NCBI GenBank assembly: GCA_027364495.1 | Contig: DAHXPE010000257.1 | Coordinates: 1-6,240, forward strand | DNA from: Candidatus Heimdallarchaeota archaeon | Lineage (GTDB): Archaea > Asgardarchaeota > Heimdallarchaeia > Hodarchaeales > LC-3 | Length of the DNA: 6,240 nt | Direction of reading: 5' to 3' | The notes under the pieces: model-generated | The model's input: only the letters and a program-made list of their open reading frames with translations | Told to the model about the DNA's origin: nothing | Database searches by the model: none | In this document: positions 1 to 5,333 of the stretch, piece after piece | Layout: every line of letters starts with the position of its first letter | Position numbering within the stretch: the first letter of the stretch is position 1 | Program-made: the position numbers and the translations under genes

Positions 1-8
1 ATTCGCTT

Positions 9-24
9 AAATTTGATCAAATTT
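9..24. promoter_or_regulatory. 16-bp perfect palindrome upstream of the PH-like gene
   Basis: The sequence AAATTTGATCAAATTT is identical to its own reverse complement over 16 bases. It lies about 95 bases upstream of the first gene and could be an operator for a dimeric regulator. In a sequence this AT-rich, A/T palindromes arise easily, but the central GATC makes this one more specific than most. No regulator can be assigned to it. Confidence 0.3.
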
Positions 25-84
25 TAATAAATTTCATTTAAGTATAGAGGGAAATTACCTAATCATAAAAAATTTTGTAATGTG

Positions 85-118
85 GGTATAAGCGAATTAC
101 ATCTTAGAGGAAAAATCT
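85..118 (+). promoter_or_regulatory. Putative box A and ribosome binding site for the 119 gene
   Basis: A TATAAG element at 87-92 lies about 27-32 bases before the ATG and resembles an archaeal box A. A TTAGAGG motif at 104-110, complementary to the 16S rRNA 3' end, sits 8 bases before ATG 119 and supports that start over the in-frame ATG at 137. The two signals compete: initiation about 25 bases after this TATA would leave a very short leader around the Shine-Dalgarno. The true box A may therefore be further upstream, for example near 37-48. Confidence 0.4.
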
Positions 119-592
119 ATGACTCTTAATTATAAAATGAAGTTTCTTAGTCTTGGAACTGAATTAGAAGAAATTAAAGGTGTTCAAGGTAATGTACTGG
201 GCAATTTAGATAACGGCAACCTTGAACTTTTTCGACAGGGTAAGAAAGATGAAAAAGTAGATTTACCTTTCTTTGCTATTCCATGGCAAAAGATAAAAGA
301 CTTTGATATAACCGAACAAGGTACTATTAGTAAAAAGAAAATTCTTAATCTTAAATTTATCGATGGTAAACAATTAGAGATTGAAATACAAGAAAAAGTC
401 GAAAATAAAACCATATTAGCTGATTGCATTGCTTTTAAAAAATCAGCAGAAGAAAAGTTTCCAAAGGGCGCTGCTGATAAGGCGGTTGAATCTTTATCAA
501 AAGTTACTGAAGCACTCGGAGAAGCTTTCGGTAAAGGTTTAGAACGTGCTAAAGGCTTAAGTAAAGGATTAAAAGATAAAATAAGTAAATAA
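119..592 (+). CDS. Protein of unknown function, probable PH-like domain with lysine-rich amphipathic tail
   Basis: I do not recognise this 157-aa protein as a named family. Residues 7-95 alternate short hydrophobic and charged segments (KFLSLGTELEEI, GNLELFRQG, LPFFAIPWQKIKDFDI, KKKILNLKFIDGKQLEIEI). This pattern suggests a beta-barrel ending in a helix at about 98-112, as in pleckstrin-homology-like folds. The tail from about 116 to 157 is rich in Ala, Gly and Lys, predicted helical and amphipathic, and could bind membrane or nucleic acid. There is no signal peptide and no membrane span, so it should be cytoplasmic. The ATG is supported by a TTAGAGG Shine-Dalgarno 8 bases upstream. It stands alone, convergent with the acyltransferase gene 12 bases away. 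The fold assignment is inference from pattern; that the gene is real is well supported by length, composition and ribosome binding site. Confidence 0.75.
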   Translation: MTLNYKMKFLSLGTELEEIKGVQGNVLGNLDNGNLELFRQGKKDEKVDLPFFAIPWQKIKDFDITEQGTISKKKILNLKFIDGKQLEIEIQEKVENKTILADCIAFKKSAEEKFPKGAADKAVESLSKVTEALGEAFGKGLERAKGLSKGLKDKISK

Positions 593-600
593 AAAATATT
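571..600 (-). terminator. Poly-U tract after the acyltransferase gene
   Basis: Read on the minus strand, the bases after the acyltransferase stop are very T-rich, with a run of six T (591-596) followed by further T clusters. This fits archaeal oligo-U termination. The tract lies inside the 3' end of the convergent PH-like gene. Confidence 0.4.
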
Positions 601-613
601 CCAATTATTTACT
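584..613. repeat. 9-bp inverted repeat covering both convergent stop codons
   Basis: AGTAAATAA (584-592) and its reverse complement TTATTTACT (605-613) flank a 12-base spacer. Each arm encodes the last two codons and stop (Ser-Lys-stop) of one of the two convergent genes. It could fold as a weak bidirectional hairpin in both transcripts. Because both proteins happen to end in Ser-Lys, it may be coincidence in AT-rich coding sequence. Confidence 0.35.
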
Positions 614-1504
614 ATTCATAGCTTCAAAAATATCCCGTGGGCTATGTTTGGACCATTTTCGAATCTTTTTCCTTATTTTTTTGGACTGTAATTCTGTTAA
701 TTGAATTTCAACCAGTGGTTTATTGAATTTTTTCTCAATGTAAGTAAATAATCCTTCTTCTGTTGTATAACATAGTTTTTGAATTTCAGCCATAACTTCA
801 TTTGTTATTTGTCTTGCGGAATCAAAAAATTCTTTACTTTCGTCGTCCCATTCATTTTCTCTTTTGTATTTATTAAAATAGATTGGTTTTCCAAATGTAG
901 CTGATAAATAAGATCCAAATTTAGGAAGGAAACTGCCAGGCTGAAGAGCTTCAGCTGTACCATGTAAATAAAAAGGAACAACAGGGATTGAACCATTTGT
1001 ACGCAACACTAACCTTCCAACCCCACTTCGCCCTTCCTGAGTATATTTCTGATAATCTTCAATTGGTGTTCGTGGCATTCTTCCTCCTTGAGGAAAGATT
1101 AAAATATCATTCTTTGCTCGTAATTGCTCATAAAAATAATTCAGGCTTAATTGTGGGTGTTTCTTATCTATTGGGTAAGCTCCTAAATATCTTAAAATTC
1201 TGAAAACAGGAATTTCTTCATAAACTTGTCCCGGCGTAATAGTTGCAAAAAATTTTCGGTTGCCACGAGGTGGTAAGGCAGATGTACCAAATATTATTGC
1301 ATCTAAATGAGATCTATGATTTCCTGCCAAGATAAGTGGTTGATCCGATGGAATACCAAGTAAATTTTCTGTTCCGTAAACTTCATAAGTAAATAATTTA
1401 GGAATAATCGACGTCATTATACCTTGAACAAGTCTAAAAAGAAATCTCCTTGGGAAAGACCATTTATATACCTTATAATGGTTTTTGTGAGTCATACTGA
1501 TCAT
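605..1504 (-). CDS. PlsC-family 1-acyl-sn-glycerol-3-phosphate acyltransferase
   Basis: This 299-aa protein belongs to the PlsC/LPLAT acyltransferase family, whose members transfer an acyl chain to a (lyso)phospholipid precursor at the membrane. Block I is NHRSHLD (residues 62-68), containing the catalytic HX4D dyad His63/Asp68. Residues 107-114 (LGAYPIDK) occupy the block II position. Block III is IFPQGGR (136-142), where the family usually has FPEGTR; the Arg is kept but Glu is replaced by Gln139. Block IV is IPVVPFYLHGT (173-183). The N-terminal 40 residues are basic and hydrophobic, typical of the membrane-facing helices of the family. Beyond block IV there is an extension of about 115 residues ending in a Lys/Arg-rich stretch (275-294) of unknown role. 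Family membership is secure; the acyl donor and acceptor are unknown. The start could also be the ATG at 1495 (fourth codon), as neither has a clear Shine-Dalgarno. Confidence 0.88.
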   Translation of the reverse strand: MISMTHKNHYKVYKWSFPRRFLFRLVQGIMTSIIPKLFTYEVYGTENLLGIPSDQPLILAGNHRSHLDAIIFGTSALPPRGNRKFFATITPGQVYEEIPVFRILRYLGAYPIDKKHPQLSLNYFYEQLRAKNDILIFPQGGRMPRTPIEDYQKYTQEGRSGVGRLVLRTNGSIPVVPFYLHGTAEALQPGSFLPKFGSYLSATFGKPIYFNKYKRENEWDDESKEFFDSARQITNEVMAEIQKLCYTTEEGLFTYIEKKFNKPLVEIQLTELQSKKIRKKIRKWSKHSPRDIFEAMNSK

Positions 1505-1953
1505 TTCATAAATTAAATGAGTTTCTAAGTGATAATTAATCGTAAAATTTAAGTAGCTCGTGAAAATAATATTTGTTCTTTCTGAAAATCTACAATTTTA
1601 ATAATTTAATCCATTACTTAGTTCAAAGTTCCTTAATATCGATTTCTTTTTTGAAGTGCATTTGCAACAAGAAAAAGTTTTTTGGATATAAAAAACGGTG
1701 AAATGATTTATACTCAAGTATCTAACATTTAAAAATAGTATTAAAGCCTTTAACATTGATAAAATAAAAAACCAAGAGATATTTAATTCGTTTAGATTCA
1801 ATTGATTTAAAAGCTTAGAACCTTATTATCTAAGGGTATTTTAAATTCAAAAAATCAAAAATACTATCTGAAATCAATTATATTAGTTTAAAAAATACTT
1901 TGGGGCAGGTAGCTTTAAAAAATTATTTAATTTCGAGAAATAATTAATTAATT
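1505..1953. other. AT-rich divergent intergenic region
   Basis: This 449-base region separates the divergently transcribed acyltransferase and dipeptidase genes and holds both promoters. I find no convincing gene: the one open frame, on the minus strand at 1598-1801, has low-complexity composition and no ribosome binding site. Small inverted repeats occur at 1710-1721 (ATACT-CA-AGTAT), at 1814-1834 (CTTAGA/TCTAAG, 9-base spacer) and at 1921-1945. The length is larger than two simple promoters need, so a small RNA or a decayed gene remains possible, but nothing in the sequence proves it. Confidence 0.5.
1921..1953 (+). promoter_or_regulatory. Putative box A and hairpin just upstream of the dipeptidase start
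   Basis: TTATTTAA at 1923-1930 lies 24-31 bases before ATG 1954, the distance expected of an archaeal box A if the mRNA is leaderless. No Shine-Dalgarno is present before the ATG, which supports this. The box sits in an 8-bp inverted repeat, AATTATTT (1921-1928) and AAATAATT (1938-1945), with a 9-base spacer. That repeat could be an operator over the promoter, or only AT-rich chance. Confidence 0.4.
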
Positions 1954-2970
1954 ATGTATATTGACACGCATCTTGATAGTTTTTATAACATGGTAGCTTC
2001 CAAAAGAGAATTTTCTACCTTACAAGAGAAAGGTCATGTTGATCTTCCGAGAGCTCGTAAGGGAGAGCTTTTGGCTGGTTTTTTTACTGGTTTTCCTAAC
2101 TGTACATACTTTTTTGGTCCTGAAAATAGAAATGGTAAAGAATATGAAATGACTAGACCAGATTATACTGATGCTGACTTAACAGAAGAATATCTAGCTA
2201 ACTGGATTAAAATTGTCTTTAATCCTCAAAATGGCCTGAAGCAACTTAAGTCACTTAAAGAACTTGAAGACCACATCTCGACCTATAATCCAAACGACCA
2301 AAATCAGCAGATTGGAGCTATCATGCATTTCGAAGGAGCTGCTGGTATAGATGAATCTTTACATAAGCTATATATTTTTCATGCCGCTGGATTAAGATCC
2401 ATTGGTTTAACTTGGAATGAAACTAATCAATTTGCTACCGGCGTTCCTGGTGATGTCAATCGTGGGTTAACATCGGCAGGTAAAGACCTTCTTGACGCAA
2501 TGCAATCATTAGGAATCTTAATTGATGTCAGCCATCTAAATGACAAGTCTTTCTGGGATGTTCATTCTAATTCGAATAAGCCTATTTTTGCATCTCATTC
2601 AAACGTTAGAAAACGGGCAGGTCATATGAGAAACCTGACAGATGAGATGATTAAAGCCATTGCCGAATCTGGTGGAACAATCGGTATGAATTTTGCTGAT
2701 ATCTTTTTATCATCTGATAAAGACTATAAAGTTTCTAAAACTGATATTTTTGATATGGTTCGCGAAATAATTAATTTAACGGGTTCTACGGACCATGTAC
2801 ATATAGGATCGGATTTTGATGGAGCAAAAGTACCCGAAGATATCAAAGATATTAGCTCGATGCCAGATTTCTTCATTAAATTACAAGAATATTTAGATTT
2901 AACTAATGAAGATATTGAAAAGATCAAATATAAAAATATGGTTAGATTGATTAAAAATTATTGGAAATAA
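1954..2970 (+). CDS. Peptidase M19 family membrane-dipeptidase-like zinc hydrolase
   Basis: This 338-aa protein matches the renal dipeptidase (M19) family, binuclear-zinc amidohydrolase-fold enzymes that cleave dipeptides, often with a D-residue or dehydro-residue at the C-terminal side. Ligand motifs appear in family order: DTHLD (4-8; His6, Asp8), HFEGA (125-129; bridging Glu127), DVSH (191-194; His194), ASHSNVR (213-219; His215) and IGSDFDG (284-290; catalytic/metal Asp287 or 289). Supporting family signatures are LRSIGLTWNETNQFATG (147-163), MRNLTDEM (225-232; Arg226 in the substrate-binding position) and the C-terminal NMVRLIKNYW. The length is typical, and the first ligand lies only six residues in, so the start is sound. 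There is no signal peptide or GPI-type tail, so unlike the mammalian enzyme it should be cytoplasmic. The physiological substrate is unknown. It is transcribed alone and converges on the transporter. Confidence 0.93.
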   Translation: MYIDTHLDSFYNMVASKREFSTLQEKGHVDLPRARKGELLAGFFTGFPNCTYFFGPENRNGKEYEMTRPDYTDADLTEEYLANWIKIVFNPQNGLKQLKSLKELEDHISTYNPNDQNQQIGAIMHFEGAAGIDESLHKLYIFHAAGLRSIGLTWNETNQFATGVPGDVNRGLTSAGKDLLDAMQSLGILIDVSHLNDKSFWDVHSNSNKPIFASHSNVRKRAGHMRNLTDEMIKAIAESGGTIGMNFADIFLSSDKDYKVSKTDIFDMVREIINLTGSTDHVHIGSDFDGAKVPEDIKDISSMPDFFIKLQEYLDLTNEDIEKIKYKNMVRLIKNYWK

Positions 2971-2975
2971 TTAGG

Positions 2976-3009
2976 TTTCCTTCTTTTAAATATCTTTATG
3001 CTATTTTTT
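2976..3009 (+). terminator. T-rich terminator after the dipeptidase gene
   Basis: Just past the TAA the + strand carries successive T clusters (TTTCCTTCTTTT, then ATTTTTTG with six T at 3004-3009) and no strong stem. This fits archaeal oligo-U termination. It fills the 44-base convergent gap to the transporter stop. Confidence 0.55.
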
Positions 3010-3014
3010 GTTAT

Positions 3015-4232
3015 CTAACTGGTATTTGTAATTAACTTAGAGCTTTCTTTTAAAAAGAAAGTAAGTATGGCAGTTATAACGAAAAATAGAACAAGTAAAG
3101 CCATAGCTATTGTCACAGAAATTGCTTCAAACATTATAATAAAGATTAGACTAGAAATCTGTCCTAATGTAATTAACAACCCATTTGAAGCTTCTTCAGT
3201 GATTGGATAGGTAAGTTCTGTTGCGTAGATAAGACCAACAGGTAGAGCAGAGACTAAAAAGAATCCAAAACTCAAGGATACCACTGCTTCAATGTAAAAA
3301 TCAGTAAATACTATTAATAATCCAACCAGAATTGTTGAAATAATTATTGCTATTTTGATGTAAATAACTCTTTTTTGAGTCATATCTGATATCGTTGAAA
3401 CTATTCCTGCTCCTAAAATACCTCCCAAAATTATTAAACCACCCAGTATTCCATGTGCTTCCACAGGAGTTGTGATTTTTTGAAATATAATATCCACCTC
3501 TGATGAAATAGCATTAAAAGCTCCAAAAGCAACAAAAGATATTATCAAAAGAATGTTGAAATTAGAATTTTTAAATAATCTCATCATACCATCATAATTA
3601 AATGCTTTTTGGCCAGCAAATTTATTTGGTGGCGCTGATGGAGCATTTTTAGTAAAAGCAAAATATAAAATCATTGCTAACAATGAAAATATACCATAAA
3701 TAAGTAATACTGTCTCAATTCCATATTGTACGAATAAAAAGGGTGTAAGTATTTCACCAATCATAATTCCTAAAAATGCTGAAATTGTTCCCAGCCCAGT
3801 AGCCAAAGTTTTTTCTTCTTCTGGGAACCAATTAACTGAAACCTTGGTAAAAGAGTTTAGGATAAACGGTTGTCCTATACCAGCCATAATTTCACAAACC
3901 AAGACAAATGTATAATTTGTTCCGGAAAAAGCTCTTAAAAATCCAAAAACTCCTAATAAAATAACACCTATTCCTGTACCCCATTTAAGACCATATTTAT
4001 CTATCATCCAGGTTGCAGGAAAATTAACGGGAATATAAATTATCATATAGCTTGCCGTAACCAATAAAATTGCATCAGGAGTCACATTGTAGTGTGGTGC
4101 GACATCGTTCATGATTGGTGCAAAAGTAATCCAAACAATTTGAATCATAAACGAAGTAAACATAAAAACAAGAAGAATAACCCAGCGATAATTTTCAACT
4201 GTAAAAGAACTATTTGTTCTACTAGAAGACAT
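3015..4232 (-). CDS. Major facilitator superfamily transporter, FLVCR/SLC49-like
   Basis: This 405-aa integral membrane protein has twelve predicted helices in two six-helix halves, at roughly 15-37, 53-75, 86-100, 108-128, 144-166, 173-194, then a cytoplasmic loop, 224-246, 259-281, 288-308, 312-336, 350-372 and 374-395. The loop after helix 2 holds IDKYGLKWG (77-85), a version of MFS motif A. Two stretches recall the FLVCR/SLC49 branch: AGIGQPFILNSFTKVSVNWF (117-136) followed by an EEEKTLATGLG stretch, and ATELTYPITEEASNGLL (337-353). Animal members of that branch are implicated in choline, ethanolamine and heme transport; the substrate here cannot be read from sequence. The longest frame starts at a TTG at 4259; I prefer ATG 4232, which is preceded by a weak GGGTAA and leaves a short polar N-terminus before helix 1. 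It may be controlled by the Lrp-type regulator encoded upstream on the same strand. Confidence 0.9.
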   Translation of the reverse strand: MSSSRTNSSFTVENYRWVILLVFMFTSFMIQIVWITFAPIMNDVAPHYNVTPDAILLVTASYMIIYIPVNFPATWMIDKYGLKWGTGIGVILLGVFGFLRAFSGTNYTFVLVCEIMAGIGQPFILNSFTKVSVNWFPEEEKTLATGLGTISAFLGIMIGEILTPFLFVQYGIETVLLIYGIFSLLAMILYFAFTKNAPSAPPNKFAGQKAFNYDGMMRLFKNSNFNILLIISFVAFGAFNAISSEVDIIFQKITTPVEAHGILGGLIILGGILGAGIVSTISDMTQKRVIYIKIAIIISTILVGLLIVFTDFYIEAVVSLSFGFFLVSALPVGLIYATELTYPITEEASNGLLITLGQISSLIFIIMFEAISVTIAMALLVLFFVITAILTFFLKESSKLITNTS

Positions 4233-4304
4233 AGTACTTACCCGTTTTTTTTCTTGCAAAAGGTCTTAGAAAATTTAGAGCAAATACTTATTAATTTTTC
4301 CCCA

Positions 4305-4322
4305 TGAATATCAAAATATTCA
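4305..4322. promoter_or_regulatory. 18-bp interrupted palindrome upstream of the transporter
   Basis: TGAATAT (4305-4311) and ATATTCA (4316-4322) are perfect 7-bp arms around a 4-base spacer, centred about 80 bases upstream of the transporter ATG. Size and symmetry suit a dimeric or octameric regulator such as the neighbouring Lrp protein. The link is inference, and AT-rich palindromes are common in this window. Confidence 0.35.
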
Positions 4323-4407
4323 AGGTAAAGTAATTTTGATCTATTCTTATTTCATTAACAAATTTCATCAAAAGAATCAAAAAACGAAGTTTTATAGATA
4401 ACCAAAG

Positions 4408-4426
4408 AAAAAAAATACAAAAAAAA
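4408..4426 (-). terminator. Double poly-U terminator after the lrp-like gene
   Basis: On the minus strand two runs of eight T (plus-strand A runs 4408-4415 and 4419-4426) are separated by three bases, GTA on the minus strand (plus-strand TAC 4416-4418). They begin about 57 bases after the regulator's stop codon and have no stem-loop. This is a strong archaeal-type oligo-U terminator and suggests that the transporter downstream has its own promoter within 4260-4407. Confidence 0.65.
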
Positions 4427-4482
4427 GGATTTGAAAATTTAATTATAATTTTATTTATTTTTAAGTGACTGTTTTATTAAAA

Positions 4483-4944
4483 TTATTCAAAATCATCAAA
4501 TTTACTTCTATAATCTAAGCTAATCATTGAAGTTGAATTTGCTATACCTTTGATCGTTCTTAATTTATCCAAAATAAATGTGTTTAATTGATAAATATTT
4601 TCTAATCTCAGTCTCAGAATCATATCATTTTCACCTGTAACAATTGCCGCCTCTTCAACCTCTTTTAAATCCAAAAGTTGTTTTAAAACTTCTTTTTGAT
4701 CAGCTCCAACTATTTTTATAAGAATAAAAACAACTATGTCTCCAAACAAAAACTTTCTATTTATCTTGAATGATCGTGATATGATTTTCTCTTTTTCTAA
4801 TTTTTTAAACTTATTATGTACAGTTGTCTTTGGAATATTTAATTTTTCCGCTATTTCAGAAAATTTTAGATCTGGTTGAGCAATTAGAAGGTTTGTAATC
4901 TTTTTATCATTCTCATCCAGTTTAAACATTTTTTCACTTGACAT
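4483..4944 (-). CDS. AsnC/Lrp-family transcriptional regulator
   Basis: This 153-aa protein has the full two-domain architecture of feast/famine regulators. The N-terminal winged helix-turn-helix covers about 8-60: KLDENDKKITNLL opens it, EIAEKLNIPKTTVHNKFKKLE (30-50) is the helix-turn-helix and EKIISRSFKIN (52-62) the wing. The C-terminal RAM effector domain covers about 68-146, with the hallmark VTGENDMILRLRL (102-114) corresponding to the family's G-x-D motif and a family-typical ending IKGIANSTSMISL. Such proteins form dimers or octamers and often sense amino acids. The ATG at 4944 has AAGGA 11 bases upstream. The regulator is divergent from the tRNA-gatC block and precedes the transporter on the same strand, so autoregulation and control of the transporter are reasonable inferences. 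The ligand is unknown. Confidence 0.93.
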   Translation of the reverse strand: MSSEKMFKLDENDKKITNLLIAQPDLKFSEIAEKLNIPKTTVHNKFKKLEKEKIISRSFKINRKFLFGDIVVFILIKIVGADQKEVLKQLLDLKEVEEAAIVTGENDMILRLRLENIYQLNTFILDKLRTIKGIANSTSMISLDYRSKFDDFE

Positions 4945-4955
4945 AAATGAATTTT

Positions 4956-4997
4956 TCCTTTTATTTTTTGATAATTTTTCATCAATAAATTAAATTA
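4956..4997 (-). promoter_or_regulatory. Putative promoter and ribosome binding site of the lrp-like gene
   Basis: On the minus strand an AATTTAATTTATT box A-like stretch (4984-4997) precedes an AAAGGA Shine-Dalgarno (its core AAGGA at 4956-4960), which lies 11 bases before ATG 4944. The spacing would allow a leader of about 20 bases. The AT-rich background makes the box A assignment weak. Confidence 0.35.
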
Positions 4998-5017
4998 CGC
5001 TTTTTACTAACGTTCGG

Positions 5018-5031
5018 AGAAGAAATCTTCT
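5018..5031. promoter_or_regulatory. Interrupted palindrome upstream of the lrp-like gene
   Basis: AGAAGA (5018-5023) and TCTTCT (5026-5031) are perfect 6-bp arms around AA, centred about 80 bases upstream of the regulator's ATG. This is a plausible autoregulatory site. It contains more G/C than the surrounding DNA. Assignment to the Lrp protein is inference from position only. Confidence 0.3.
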
Positions 5032-5153
5032 TTTATTTTGATTTTGAAAACTAATTTACGTACTAATACTTCTATTTTTTTAATATATTCATTTAAGATG
5101 GAATTTTTTTCCTAATTATTTACCTTTATAGCTTATTAATTCCAATTTTTTAT

Positions 5154-5181
5154 TTTACTATGGAATCTTGTACATAGTAAA
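5154..5181. promoter_or_regulatory. 9-bp inverted repeat between the lrp-like gene and the tRNA-like gene
   Basis: TTTACTATG (5154-5162) and CATAGTAAA (5173-5181) are exact reverse complements with a 10-base spacer, so arm centres are 19 bp apart, close to two helical turns. This spacing is typical of operators bound by a dimer on one DNA face. It lies about 46 bases before the tRNA-like gene, just upstream of its presumed promoter. A stem-loop in RNA is the alternative. Confidence 0.45.
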
Positions 5182-5198
5182 TTATTTAATTATTCAAA

Positions 5199-5207
5199 AT
5201 TTATTAA
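5199..5207 (+). promoter_or_regulatory. Putative box A for the tRNA-like gene
   Basis: TTTATTAA at 5200-5207 is centred about 23 bases before the first base of the tRNA-like gene, with an A-rich stretch before it that could act as a BRE. Position and sequence fit an archaeal promoter that could also drive gatC. Many similar A/T strings occur nearby. Confidence 0.35.
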
Positions 5208-5226
5208 TGTTAGAACACATTGCTTT

Positions 5227-5312
5227 GGGATCTTAGTACAATGCAAGAAATTGCAGTGGCAGTATAGCGCCTTGTTCCGGTGAAGATGTTAGTTCGACTC
5301 TAACAGACCCCG
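5227..5312 (+). tRNA. tRNA-like gene, anticodon GUU (Asn?), with a hairpin inserted in the D-loop
   Basis: A complete cloverleaf can be drawn. The acceptor stem is GGGATCT/AGACCCC (5227-5233 with 5305-5311; six of seven pairs, A4-C69 mismatched). Then follow TA, a D stem GTAC/GTAT (5236-5239, 5262-5265), base 26 A, an anticodon stem GCGCC/GGTGA (5267-5271, 5279-5283; outermost pair mismatched), a loop TTGTTCC with anticodon GTT at 5274-5276, a 4-base variable loop and a perfect T arm GTTAG-TTCGACT-CTAAC (5288-5304). The discriminator is G and CCA is not encoded. The D-loop is 22 bases: a 14-base hairpin TGCAA-GAAA-TTGCA (5242-5255) interrupts an otherwise normal loop AAGTGGCA. GUU with G73 points to tRNA-Asn, but C at position 37 is very unusual because ANN-decoding tRNAs carry A37. 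It may be a functional variant, an intron-bearing precursor or a pseudogene. Confidence 0.6.
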
Positions 5313-5333
5313 TAATCCACTCTCCTTCCTTAT

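Noticed and set aside
988..1203. 71-aa + frame opposite the acyltransferase
   Set aside because: It is antisense to the conserved PlsC blocks and has no family features of its own.
1598..1801. 67-aa open frame on the minus strand in the divergent intergenic region
   Set aside because: It has no ribosome binding site, no recognisable motif and a composition (Phe, Leu, Asn, Lys, Ser) expected from random AT-rich DNA. A small gene is not excluded but is unsupported.
2724..2927. 67-aa minus frame opposite the dipeptidase
   Set aside because: It is a shadow of the conserved IGSDFDG region of the M19 enzyme.
4233..4259. TTG start giving a transporter nine residues longer
   Set aside because: The extra residues (MQEKKRVST) are charged and not needed for helix 1. 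The ATG at 4232 is the stronger start codon and has a weak GGGTAA before it.
5239..5258. Archaeal tRNA intron with a bulge-helix-bulge at the D-loop insertion
   Set aside because: Using TGCA/TGCA as the central 4-bp helix leaves no outer helix and gives a 12-base D-loop after splicing; other registers do not pair. A relaxed motif cannot be ruled out without RNA data.
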